Below are positions 54,190 through 62,101 of a DNA stretch of 64,000 bases, in pieces. Source of the DNA: 39-52-133 sp035531075 (GTDB lineage Bacteria > Pseudomonadota > Gammaproteobacteria > Burkholderiales > Gallionellaceae). Location: positions 132,926 to 196,925 of the forward strand of contig DATKTO010000030.1 of the NCBI GenBank assembly GCA_035531075.1, given 5' to 3'. Positions within the stretch are counted from its first letter, which is position 1. Every line of letters begins with the position of its first letter. The notes under the pieces were generated by a model, which made no database searches, was not told the origin of the DNA, and was given only the letters and a program-made list of their open reading frames with translations. Both the position numbers and the translations under genes were made by a program.

Positions 54190-54735
54190 ATGAATCTTAA
54201 AGAAACACAAATCGACAGCACGCTGTCGTATGACGGCAATTTCCTCAAAGTGCGCAAAGACAATGCCCGCATGCCGGATGGCAGCGTCAGCACGCGCGAA
54301 TACATCACCCATCCGGGCGCTGTTGCAATCCTCGCTTTGCTCGATAACGGCAAGCTGATCATGGAAAGACAGTTTCGCTATGCGCCGCAGCGGGAGTTCA
54401 TTGAAATCCCCGCAGGCAAGATCGACCAGGGCGAAGATATTCTTGTCACCGCACAGCGCGAGCTGCTCGAAGAGACCGGCTATGTGGCAAACGAGTGGAC
54501 ACATCTGACCACTTCATGGCCCTGCATCGGTTATGCCGACGAGCGCCTGGAATACTTTCTGGCAACCGGCCTCAGCCACCAGGGCAGACAACTCGATGAG
54601 GGCGAGTTTCTTGAGGTGTTTGAACTGGGCGTGGAAGAGGCGATAGATTGGGTGCGGCAGGGCAAGATCAACGACAGCAAAACCATTGTCGGTCTGTTCT
54701 GGATGGAAAAACTGCAGCAAGGCTGGAAAATATAA
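54190..54735 (+). CDS. Nudix hydrolase, probable ADP-ribose pyrophosphatase
   Basis: The 181-residue protein has the Nudix box GKIDQGEDILVTAQRELLEETGY split here as G-x5-E-x7-REL-xEE-xG (about residues 78-100). The upstream strand VAILALLDNGKLIMERQFRY is typical of the ADP-ribose/NDP-sugar subfamily (NudF/YffH-like). It likely hydrolyses ADP-ribose to AMP and ribose 5-phosphate; the exact substrate is unproven. The ATG at 54190 follows TTAGGG; an earlier in-frame start at 54157 lies in the nuo terminator. Confidence 0.88.
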   Translation: MNLKETQIDSTLSYDGNFLKVRKDNARMPDGSVSTREYITHPGAVAILALLDNGKLIMERQFRYAPQREFIEIPAGKIDQGEDILVTAQRELLEETGYVANEWTHLTTSWPCIGYADERLEYFLATGLSHQGRQLDEGEFLEVFELGVEEAIDWVRQGKINDSKTIVGLFWMEKLQQGWKI

Positions 54736-54736
54736 A

Positions 54737-54784
54737 TGCACCAATAGTGGATTGTGCATGGTGCATGTGCACCAAATTGGTGAA
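54737..54784 (+). promoter_or_regulatory. Candidate NtrC sites upstream of the ammonium transporter
   Basis: TGCACCAAATTGGTGAA (54768-54784) matches the NtrC consensus TGCACC-N5-GGTGCA with one mismatch. TGCACCAATAGTGGATT (54737-54753) has a perfect left half. A further palindrome TGGTGCA-TG-TGCACCA (54759-54774) adds half-sites. They lie 65-110 bases before a sigma-54 promoter, normal for an enhancer. Confidence 0.65.
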
Positions 54785-54847
54785 TATATCTCTCCGAAAT
54801 TTCCCTGTTTTGTGAAAATAACCAATAAAATCAACGTATAGTATGCA

Positions 54848-54863
54848 TGGTATATAAATTGCT
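54848..54863 (+). promoter_or_regulatory. Sigma-54 promoter of the ammonium transporter gene
   Basis: TGGTATATAAATTGCT fits the -24/-12 consensus TGGYAYRNNNNTTGCW at every position, with ten bases between GG and GC. The start codon at 54888 is 25 bases after it, which leaves a very short leader. Confidence 0.75.
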
Positions 54864-54887
54864 TGTGATTAACGGATTTGCACACTA

Positions 54888-56102
54888 ATGGGGTTGGAGA
54901 TGGAAAATTTAAAAGTCGGTAGCGATGTCTTGTTTGTCTTGCTGGGTGCCATCATGGTCCTGGCCATGCACGCCGGATTTGCCTTTCTCGAACTGGGCAC
55001 GGTGCGCAAAAAAAACCAGGTCAATGCGCTGGTAAAAATCATCACCGACTTTGCCATCTCCACTCTGGCCTATTTCTTTATCGGTTACAGCATCGCCTAT
55101 GGCATCAATTTCTTCACTGGGGCAGAGGAACTGGCGCAGAGGAGTGGCTATGAGCTGGTCAAATTCTTCTTCCTGCTGACCTTTGCGGCCGCAATCCCCG
55201 CGATCGTGTCCGGCGGCGTGGCCGAGCGCGCGCGCTTCAACCCCATGCTGATCGCCACCTTCATGCTGGTGGGTTTTGTTTATCCGTTCTTCGAGGGCAT
55301 CGCATGGAACCATCGCTTCGGCATCCAGGACTGGCTGCTGGCCAGTTTTGGCGCGGAGTTTCATGACTTCGCCGGCTCGGTAGTGGTGCATGCGGTGGGC
55401 GGCTGGATCGCACTGGCTGCCGTGCTAATTCTGGGTGCGCGCCGCGGCCGTTATACCAAGGAAGGCCGCATGTCGGCGCATCCTCCCTCCAGCATCCCCT
55501 TCCTCGCGCTGGGCGCGTGGATACTCACCGTCGGCTGGTTCGGCTTCAACGTGATGTCGGCGCAGGAAATCGGCAAGATCAGCGGCCTGGTTGCGGTCAA
55601 TTCGCTGATGGCCATGGTGGGAGGCACGCTGGTTGCGCTGTGGGTCGGCAAGAACGACCCCGGCTTCGTGCATAACGGCCCGCTGGCAGGACTGGTGGCG
55701 GTATGCGCGGGGTCAGACGTGATGCATCCGCTGGGCGCACTGCTGACCGGCGGCATCGCAGGCGGCCTGTTCGTGTGGATGTTTATCCTCACGCAAAACC
55801 GCTGGAAGATAGATGACGTGCTCGGCGTATGGCCGCTGCACGGCCTGTGCGGTGCCTGGGGCGGCATTGCAGCCGGCATCTTCGGCATGAAAGCGCTGGG
55901 CGGGCTGGGCGGGGTCAGCTTCATGTCGCAACTCAGCGGCACCCTGATTGGCGTAGCCATCGCATTTGCTGGTGGCTATGCGGTGTACTTCCTGATCAAT
56001 AAAATCGTGGGCATACGCCTCAGTGCTGAAGAAGAATTTAACGGCGCAGACCTCAGCATACACAAGATTACCGCAACGCCAGAGCGTGAGTCAGGCTGGT
56101 AA
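54888..56102 (+). CDS. amt: Ammonium transporter (Amt family)
   Basis: The 404-residue protein has eleven predicted membrane helices and Amt motifs: FAFLELGTVRKKNQVNALVK, DFAGSVVVHAVGGWIAL and GPLAGLVAVCAGSDVMHPLGALLTGGIAGG. The twin-His pore residues are VVHAVGG and PLHGLCGAWGG. It imports ammonium when it is scarce. There is no signal peptide, unlike E. coli AmtB. No glnK (PII) gene adjoins. The start could be 54888 or the ATG at 54900. Sigma-54 and NtrC signals upstream imply induction under nitrogen limitation. Confidence 0.92.
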   Translation: MGLEMENLKVGSDVLFVLLGAIMVLAMHAGFAFLELGTVRKKNQVNALVKIITDFAISTLAYFFIGYSIAYGINFFTGAEELAQRSGYELVKFFFLLTFAAAIPAIVSGGVAERARFNPMLIATFMLVGFVYPFFEGIAWNHRFGIQDWLLASFGAEFHDFAGSVVVHAVGGWIALAAVLILGARRGRYTKEGRMSAHPPSSIPFLALGAWILTVGWFGFNVMSAQEIGKISGLVAVNSLMAMVGGTLVALWVGKNDPGFVHNGPLAGLVAVCAGSDVMHPLGALLTGGIAGGLFVWMFILTQNRWKIDDVLGVWPLHGLCGAWGGIAAGIFGMKALGGLGGVSFMSQLSGTLIGVAIAFAGGYAVYFLINKIVGIRLSAEEEFNGADLSIHKITATPERESGW

Positions 56103-56212
56103 AATAACAAGCCGCGTCAGGATGAATTCCTGAATGCGGTCATCCCCCAGCGCAGGCTTATCGCCATCTGATCCTCGTTACTTTCTCCGCAGCTAGCTCA
56201 CTCAAGCATTTG

Positions 56213-56452
56213 TCAGTGAGCTGGTCCGCACACATGCTCCAGCATTTTTGTAATCGGCTTCTTGCCGGCTATGCTTTCAGCCAACAGCTTTTGTGACTCA
56301 TCAATACGCCCCTGTCCTACCAGATAGTTGTAATAGGCGACAAGATCCTGCCAGCAGACGGGATGCTGTATCGCGCCCGTTTCCGCATCGACGATGGTGA
56401 CGCCTTCATAATTTTCGTTGGGCTTGATCTGATAACGCGCACTCATGTTCAT
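56213..56452 (-). CDS. Unknown 79-residue protein with a sigma-54 promoter
   Basis: The protein has no signal peptide or membrane segment. It is a compact mixed sequence with YEGVTIVDAETGAIQHPVCW, a helix DLVAYYNYLVGQGRIDESQKLLAESI and a CGPAH end. I do not recognise a family. The ATG at 56452 is eight bases after AAGGAG. A perfect sigma-54 promoter lies about 60 bases upstream on the same strand, and the gene sits between the ammonium transporter and the guanidine operon, so a role in nitrogen limitation is inferred. An upstream in-frame start at 56527 would run through the promoter and is rejected. Confidence 0.78.
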   Translation of the reverse strand: MNMSARYQIKPNENYEGVTIVDAETGAIQHPVCWQDLVAYYNYLVGQGRIDESQKLLAESIAGKKPITKMLEHVCGPAH

Positions 56453-56510
56453 CACAGTGACTCCTTTTCGATTATGGAAGTAAAGATAAAAGCTAACGCA
56501 TCCGAATAGA

Positions 56511-56526
56511 TGCAATTGCCGTGCCA
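56511..56526 (-). promoter_or_regulatory. Sigma-54 promoter of the 79-residue gene
   Basis: On the reverse strand TGGCACGGCAATTGCA matches the -24/-12 consensus TGGCACG-N4-TTGCW at every position. It points toward the gene starting at 56452. Confidence 0.8.
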
Positions 56527-56601
56527 AAATATTTCATCAATAAAATCCCGCTTAAATCAAGGGGGATTAACCAAGCCCTTTGCTTTTCCTCATGCTGCAC
56601 T

Positions 56602-56648
56602 CGCACAATTGCGGTGCATTTCTAATATCGCCGCACCGTTGGCATACA
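56602..56648. promoter_or_regulatory. Candidate NtrC sites shared by two divergent sigma-54 promoters
   Basis: CGCACAATTGCGGTGCA (56602-56618) has a perfect right half of TGCACC-N5-GGTGCA. CGCACCGTTGGCATACA (56632-56648) has a good left half. Both lie between the leftward sigma-54 promoter (56511-56526) and the rightward one (56702-56717), 55-120 bases from each. The match is partial, so these are candidates. Confidence 0.45.
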
Positions 56649-56701
56649 TCATCACAGCCCGCGTATAGGCGAAAACGCAGCCAGGCATGATCGGTAAATA
56701 T

Positions 56702-56717
56702 TGGCACAGTTCATGCT
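56702..56717 (+). promoter_or_regulatory. Probable sigma-54 promoter of the guanidine operon
   Basis: TGGCACAGTTCATGCT matches the -24/-12 consensus with one change (ATGC for TTGC) and has the required ten bases between GG and GC. Transcription would start near 56728, about 35 bases before the riboswitch. Confidence 0.6.
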
Positions 56718-56761
56718 TATAGTTATGGCGAGGGTGTCGATCCGGTGATCGATTGCTTGAA

Positions 56762-56866
56762 TGAAAACTAGGGTTCCGGCCAGTGCTTAAAAGCCTGGTG
56801 ACTGGTCCGAGAGTTTTCGGTCTTATACAACATAAGACTCCACGGAGGGATAAAAGCCCGGGAGGT
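56762..56866 (+). ncRNA. Guanidine-I riboswitch (ykkC class) aptamer
   Basis: The conserved blocks of ykkC RNAs are present in order: CTAGGGTTCCG (56768-56778), then ACTGGTCCGAGAG (56801-56813), then ACGGAGGGATAAAAGCCCGG (56842-56861). A variable hairpin (GTCTTATACAACATAAGAC region, about 56820-56838) lies between the second and third. Guanidine-I RNAs bind guanidinium and turn on export or degradation genes. The aptamer's last strand is also the left arm of a terminator, so ligand binding should prevent termination and switch the operon on. Confidence 0.92.
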
Positions 56867-56908
56867 TGTTGCCAGTTTATTTGGCACCCTCCCGGGCTAT
56901 TTCATTTT
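56855..56908 (+). terminator. Riboswitch-controlled terminator
   Basis: AGCCCGGGAGG (56855-56865) pairs perfectly with CCTCCCGGGCT (56888-56898), extended by an inner TTGCCA/TGGCA stem, and is followed by ATTTCATTTT. The left arm is shared with the aptamer, the standard expression-platform logic. Confidence 0.85.
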
Positions 56909-56915
56909 AGGAGCG

Positions 56916-57644
56916 ATGATGCATCAACTATCCAGACAAAATCAGTTGTGGGAAGAAACCATACCCGGCGCTGCGCACTGGTCATTTCAGATGAGGCGCG
57001 GCAGCGCCTTGCGCCTCACCGATATCGAGGGCGGCGCAAATCTGTCGGTGCTGTTTTACAACATGGAGGAGAAGCTGGAGCGCTATAACATGCCCGACAC
57101 CCTCAAGGCTCAGCATACCGCGCACCTGACCAAAGGCTTTGTGTGCTATTCGGACATGGGGCGGGTGCTGGCCTCGGTTATCGAAGACAGCTGCGGCTGG
57201 CACGACACGCTATGCGGCATGAGCAATGCCGCGCTAGTGGAAGCGAAATACGGCAAGGCCGATTACCAGCAGCAGCGCAATGCCATGCACCGCAATGCGC
57301 GCGACAGCATGCTGATCGAGCTGGGCAAATGGGGCATGGGCAAGCGCGACATCGTGCCGAACGTGAATTTTTTCAGCAAGGTCAGCGCAGATGAGGCGGG
57401 CGGGCTGCACTACCAGCCGGGACATTCCAAGGCGGGCGCTTATGTCGAGCTGCGCTTCGAGATGAATGTGCTGGTGGTGCTGTCTGCCTGCCAGCATCCG
57501 CTAGATCCTGCCACGCAATATTCCCCCAAGCCAGTTCATCTGCAAGCCTGGCATTGCGGCACAGCGGATGCGGACGATTATTGCCGCAACTTCAGGTCCG
57601 AGAATGTGCGCGGTTTCTACAACACCGAATTGCTGTTTCGTTAA
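56916..57644 (+). CDS. cgdA: Urea-carboxylase-associated protein 1 / carboxyguanidine deiminase subunit (DUF1989)
   Basis: The 242-residue protein belongs to DUF1989 (UAAP1). Together with the next gene product it forms the deiminase that turns carboxyguanidine into allophanate and ammonium in guanidine catabolism. Family residues include NLSVLFYN, MGRVLASVIEDSCGWHDTLCG (Cys and His, likely metal or catalytic site) and KRDIVPNVNFFSKV. GGAG precedes two ATGs at 56916 and 56919; the second is better spaced. The cgdA/cgdB assignment follows gene order and published work on Pseudomonas, not a unique sequence feature. Confidence 0.8.
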   Translation: MMHQLSRQNQLWEETIPGAAHWSFQMRRGSALRLTDIEGGANLSVLFYNMEEKLERYNMPDTLKAQHTAHLTKGFVCYSDMGRVLASVIEDSCGWHDTLCGMSNAALVEAKYGKADYQQQRNAMHRNARDSMLIELGKWGMGKRDIVPNVNFFSKVSADEAGGLHYQPGHSKAGAYVELRFEMNVLVVLSACQHPLDPATQYSPKPVHLQAWHCGTADADDYCRNFRSENVRGFYNTELLFR

Positions 57645-57653
57645 GGACAAATC

Positions 57654-58304
57654 ATGGCTATCGTTGAAAGCAATCTGAACATGCAGCACGCGAGTTACGA
57701 CCTGGTGTTGCCGGCGGGCGAATCGTGGCTGCATGAAGTCAAGCGCGGGCAGTTCTTCCGCATCCTCGACCTCGAAGGCAACCAGGCAGTAGACACGCTG
57801 TTCTACAACGCGCACAACGCGGAAGAGCGCTACAGCGCGGTGGACACCATACGCGAGCAGGCCAATCTGTATCTGACGGTTGGTACGCGCCTGCTGTCCA
57901 CAGAAGGCAATGTGCTGATGACCATCACCGCCGACACCTGCGGTCGTCATGACACGCTGGGCGGTGCCTGTGCGGCAGAGAGCAACAGCGTGCGCTATAC
58001 CGGCGACAAGAAATTCATGCACAGCTGCCGCGACAGCTTTCTGCATGCGCTGGGTCATTGCGATTGCGGCATGGACAAGCGCGACCTCACCGCCAATGTG
58101 AACTTCTTCATGAATGTGCCGGTGACCCCGGCAGGCGAACTCACCTTTGCCGACGGCATTTCCGGCGCTGGAAAATATGTGGAAATGCGCGCGGAAGTGG
58201 ATGTGAACGTGCTGATCTCCAACTGCCCGCAGTTGAACAACCCGTGCAATGCATATAACCCGACGCCGGTCAGGCTGCTGATTTGGGATGCAGTGAATCA
58301 TTAA
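57654..58304 (+). CDS. cgdB: Urea-carboxylase-associated protein 2 / carboxyguanidine deiminase subunit (DUF1989)
   Basis: The 216-residue DUF1989 (UAAP2) protein resembles its upstream partner: GNQAVDTLFYN, LMTITADTCGRHDTLGGACAAES and KRDLTANVNFFMNV. The conserved Cys/His of the CGRHD segment may bind metal. It starts nine bases after the previous stop with AAGGACAA. It probably forms a heteromer with it for carboxyguanidine deimination in the cytoplasm. Confidence 0.8.
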   Translation: MAIVESNLNMQHASYDLVLPAGESWLHEVKRGQFFRILDLEGNQAVDTLFYNAHNAEERYSAVDTIREQANLYLTVGTRLLSTEGNVLMTITADTCGRHDTLGGACAAESNSVRYTGDKKFMHSCRDSFLHALGHCDCGMDKRDLTANVNFFMNVPVTPAGELTFADGISGAGKYVEMRAEVDVNVLISNCPQLNNPCNAYNPTPVRLLIWDAVNH

Positions 58305-58328
58305 GGACAGCGCCTGGGATTGCCGCGA

Positions 58329-58372
58329 GTAGGGTGCGCCGTGCGCACCATGGTGCGTGGGACGCACCCTAC
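58329..58372. repeat. Hairpin repeat, GTAGGGTGCG type
   Basis: GTAGGGTGCG (58329-58338) pairs with CGCACCCTAC (58363-58372), and the interior holds a GCACCATGGTGC palindrome. The same unit, shorter, occurs at 51003-51027. It lies in the 173-base gap between the deiminase genes and the carboxylase gene. Confidence 0.75.
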
Positions 58373-58477
58373 ATGTTTGATTTTAATATCGCTAATCATT
58401 AATGATTTTTTTACGAAAATATCCGGACGACCGGATATAAAAAGTACAAGCAGGACGACCTGCAATACGGGAGCGAC

Positions 58478-61400
58478 ATGTTTACCAAAGTCTTGATAGC
58501 CAACCGCGGTGTAATCTCCTGCCGCATTATCCGCACCCTGAAACGCATGGGGATCAAATCCGTGGCGGTTTATTCCGAGGCGGATGCGCGTTCGCTGCAT
58601 GTGCAGATGGCCGATGAAGCCGTCTGCATCGGCGCCGCCGCCGCAGCAGAAAGCTATCTGCGCGGCGACAAAATTTTGCAGGTGGCAAAGGCAACGGGTG
58701 CGCAGGCGATCCACCCCGGCTATGGTTTCCTCTCCGAGAATGCCGCTTTTGCCGAGCAGTGTGCGGAAGCCGGTGTGGTGTTCATCGGCCCCACACCGGA
58801 GCAGATGCGCAGCTTCGGCCTCAAGCACACCGCGCGCGAACTGGCGGAAAAAAATGGCGTGCCCTTGTTGCCGGGCAGCGGGCTGCTGGCGGATGTGGGC
58901 CATGCCCATGCCGAAGCAGCGCGCATTGGCTACCCGGTGATGATCAAAAGCACGGCAGGTGGCGGCGGCATTGGCATGCGATTGTGCTGGAGCGCGGATG
59001 AACTGGACGAGGCCTATGCATCGGTCGACAGGCTGGCGCGCGCCAACTTCAAGGATGCCGGCATCTATCTGGAAAAATACGTCGAGCATGCGCGCCATAT
59101 CGAAGTGCAACTGTTTGGCGACGGCAAGGGCGGGGTGATTGATCTGGGCGAACGCGACTGCTCGGTGCAGCGCCGCAACCAGAAGGTGATAGAGGAAACA
59201 CCTGCCCCCGGATTGTCTGCGGCAGTGCGCAAGCATCTTCTGAATACCGCAGTGATGCTGGGCAAGGCGGTAAATTACCAGTCGGCGGGCACGGTGGAAT
59301 TTGTGTTTGACGCGCACAGCGGCGAGTTCTATTTCCTTGAAGTGAATACCCGCCTGCAGGTGGAACACGGCGTGACCGAAGAGGTGACCGGCGTGGATCT
59401 GGTCGAGTGGATGCTGTTGCAAGCCGCAGGTGAACTGCCAGTGCTGGAGACGATCACGGTTAAATCCTCAGGTGCATCCATGCAGGTGCGCTTGTACGCG
59501 GAAGACCCGAACAAGAATTTCCAGCCTGCCAGCGGCACCCTGAGTGGCGTCGAGTTCACGCAGGATGCGCGCATCGAAACCTGGGTGGAGCGCGGCAGTG
59601 ACATCCCACCGTACTATGATCCGATGATCGCCAAGATCATTGTCAAGGCCGGCAACCGTGACGAAGCGCTGCTGAAGATGCAACACGCGCTGGCCACCAC
59701 GCGGGTGGATGGCATCGAGTGCAATCTGGACTATCTGCGCCAGATCGTGCAGGACAGCGTATTCACCGAAGGCCGCCAAACCACGCGCTATCTGAACGGC
59801 TTCCACTATCGCCCGTACACCATCGACGTGGTCGAGCCGGGCGTGCAGAGCACTATCCAGGATTTCCCCGGCCGCCTCGGCTACTGGAATATCGGCGTGC
59901 CGCCTTCGGGACCGATGGACACACTGGCTTTTCGTTTAAGCAACCGCCTGCTCGGCAATGATGAGCGCGCAGCCGGACTGGAGCTGACCGTATCCGGGCC
60001 CACGCTGCGCTTCAACAGCGACACGAATATTGCGCTCAGCGGTGCCGCGATGACAGCCGAGCTGGATGGGATCGCACTGGATTTCTGGCGCAGCCATGCG
60101 GTGAAGGCGGGCAGTGTGTTGCGTCTGGGCGCGGTGCAGGGCAGCGGTTGCCGAGCCTATCTGGCGGTGGCTGGCGGCTTTGATGTGCCGGATTATCTGG
60201 GCAGCAAATCCACCTTTACCCTGGGTCAGTTTGGCGGGCATGGCGGGCACACCCTGCGCGCCGGTGATGTGCTGCACCTGGGCGTGGCTGCGCACAAACC
60301 AAAGGCGCAAACACTGCCTGCCAATTTAATTCCGGCCTATTCGGAGCACTGGGAAATCGGCGTGCTGTACGGCCCGCACGGTGCGCCGGATTTTTTCACC
60401 GAAGCAGACATCGCGCAATTTTTCGCCACCGACTGGGAAGTGCATTACAACTCCAGCCGCACCGGCGTGCGCCTGATCGGACCCAAGCCGCAATGGGCAA
60501 GGCAGGATGGCGGCGAGGCCGGCCTGCATCCTTCCAATATTCACGACAACCCCTATGCGATAGGCGCGGTGGATTTCACCGGCGACATGCCGGTGATCCT
60601 CGGCCCGGATGGCCCCAGCCTCGGCGGCTTTGTGTGCCCGGTGACGATAGCGTTTGGCGAGCTGTGGAAAATGGGCCAGCTCAAACCCGGCAACACCGTG
60701 CGCTTCAAGCCGATGAGCCTGGCGCAGGCCAACTTTCTGGAACGCGTGCAGGACGCCACCATCGCGCATCTGGTCGTGCCGAAAAAAATCGAAAAGTATC
60801 CGCAGGCTGAAGCGATGGCCAGCCCTGTCATTCACACCATCCTGGCGCAGGGCAAACAGGAGCAGGTGGTGTACCGCCAGTCCGGCGACCGCAACCTGCT
60901 GATCGAATACGGCCCGCTGGTGCTTGACCTCAACCTGCGCTTCCGCGTGCATGCACTGATGCAGTGGGTGGAGCAGGACATCGCGGCGAACAGGCTGCCG
61001 GGCATACTCGATCTCACCCCCGGCATACGCTCCCTGCAAATACATTTCGACAGCCGCGTGATGTCGCGCGAAGCCTTGCTCTATAAATTAATCGCCGCAG
61101 AAAAAAAACTGCCGCTGATTGAGGATATGCAGGTACCCACCCGCATCGTGCATCTGCCGCTGTCGTGGGACGACCCCTCCACCAAACTGGCGATCGAGAA
61201 ATACATGCAATCGGTGCGCAAGGATGCGCCGTGGTGCCCGAGCAACATCGAGTTCATCCGCCGCGTCAACGGCATCGAGGATATCGAGACCGTAAAGAAC
61301 ATCGTGTTCGACGCCAGCTATCTGGTGCTGGGGCTGGGCGACGTGTATCTGGGCGCGCCGGTGGCGACGCCGCTCGACCCGCGCCATCGGCTGGTCACCA

Positions 61401-62098
61401 CCAAATACAACCCGGCGCGCACCTGGACCCCGGAAAATGCCGTCGGCATCGGCGGCGCGTATATGTGCGTGTACGGCATGGAAGGCCCCGGCGGTTACCA
61501 GTTTGTCGGGCGCACCATCCAGATGTGGAACCGCTACAAACAGACCGCAGATTTCAAACAGGGCAAACCCTGGCTGCTGCGCTTCTTCGACCAGATTCGT
61601 TTCTATCCGGTATCAGAGCAAGCGCTGGCAAAGATGCGCGAAGACTTTGTCGCCGGGCGCTTCCAGCTCAAGATCGAAGAAACAACTTTCAGCCTCAGGG
61701 AATACAACCAGTATCTGCAACAGCACGACAGTGAAATCAGCGCGTTCCGCAGCAAGCAGCGCGCAGCGTTTGCCGCAGAACGCGAACACTGGATCGCCAC
61801 CGGTCAGGCCGAGTATGCCTCCGATGTCACGGTGGCGGAAGCCGGCATCGACAGCGAGCTCGATCTGCCAGCGGGCAGCCGGGTGGTGGCTTCCTCTGTT
61901 GCCGGCAGCGTATGGAATCTTGCCGTGCAAGTGGGCAGCAAGGTGAAAGCGGGCGACACGCTGGTTGTGGTTGAGTCGATGAAAATGGAAATCGCGGTGA
62001 CCGCGCCCTGTGACGGCGAGGTGGTGCAGCTGTATTGCAAAACCGGCAGCCAGCTGTGTGCCGGACAGAATTTGCTGGTGATTAAAAGTGAGGACTAA
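58478..62098 (+). CDS. Guanidine carboxylase (urea carboxylase family)
   Basis: The 1206-residue biotin enzyme carboxylates guanidine (or urea) with ATP and bicarbonate. Domains in order: biotin carboxylase (about 1-450, with ATP-grasp loop STAGGGGIGM and EVNTRLQVEHGVTEE), KipI/KipA-like carboxyltransferase halves (about 460-1080, with FPGRLGYWNIGVPPSGPMD), and a C-terminal biotinyl domain. The biotinyl domain has ESMKMEIA and biotin Lys at residue 1169. There is no fused allophanate hydrolase, unlike yeast urea amidolyase. The upstream guanidine-I riboswitch and DUF1989 pair indicate guanidine as substrate; urea activity is possible. GGAGCGAC precedes the ATG. Confidence 0.88.
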   Translation: MFTKVLIANRGVISCRIIRTLKRMGIKSVAVYSEADARSLHVQMADEAVCIGAAAAAESYLRGDKILQVAKATGAQAIHPGYGFLSENAAFAEQCAEAGVVFIGPTPEQMRSFGLKHTARELAEKNGVPLLPGSGLLADVGHAHAEAARIGYPVMIKSTAGGGGIGMRLCWSADELDEAYASVDRLARANFKDAGIYLEKYVEHARHIEVQLFGDGKGGVIDLGERDCSVQRRNQKVIEETPAPGLSAAVRKHLLNTAVMLGKAVNYQSAGTVEFVFDAHSGEFYFLEVNTRLQVEHGVTEEVTGVDLVEWMLLQAAGELPVLETITVKSSGASMQVRLYAEDPNKNFQPASGTLSGVEFTQDARIETWVERGSDIPPYYDPMIAKIIVKAGNRDEALLKMQHALATTRVDGIECNLDYLRQIVQDSVFTEGRQTTRYLNGFHYRPYTIDVVEPGVQSTIQDFPGRLGYWNIGVPPSGPMDTLAFRLSNRLLGNDERAAGLELTVSGPTLRFNSDTNIALSGAAMTAELDGIALDFWRSHAVKAGSVLRLGAVQGSGCRAYLAVAGGFDVPDYLGSKSTFTLGQFGGHGGHTLRAGDVLHLGVAAHKPKAQTLPANLIPAYSEHWEIGVLYGPHGAPDFFTEADIAQFFATDWEVHYNSSRTGVRLIGPKPQWARQDGGEAGLHPSNIHDNPYAIGAVDFTGDMPVILGPDGPSLGGFVCPVTIAFGELWKMGQLKPGNTVRFKPMSLAQANFLERVQDATIAHLVVPKKIEKYPQAEAMASPVIHTILAQGKQEQVVYRQSGDRNLLIEYGPLVLDLNLRFRVHALMQWVEQDIAANRLPGILDLTPGIRSLQIHFDSRVMSREALLYKLIAAEKKLPLIEDMQVPTRIVHLPLSWDDPSTKLAIEKYMQSVRKDAPWCPSNIEFIRRVNGIEDIETVKNIVFDASYLVLGLGDVYLGAPVATPLDPRHRLVTTKYNPARTWTPENAVGIGGAYMCVYGMEGPGGYQFVGRTIQMWNRYKQTADFKQGKPWLLRFFDQIRFYPVSEQALAKMREDFVAGRFQLKIEETTFSLREYNQYLQQHDSEISAFRSKQRAAFAAEREHWIATGQAEYASDVTVAEAGIDSELDLPAGSRVVASSVAGSVWNLAVQVGSKVKAGDTLVVVESMKMEIAVTAPCDGEVVQLYCKTGSQLCAGQNLLVIKSED

Positions 62099-62101
62099 GC
62101 A

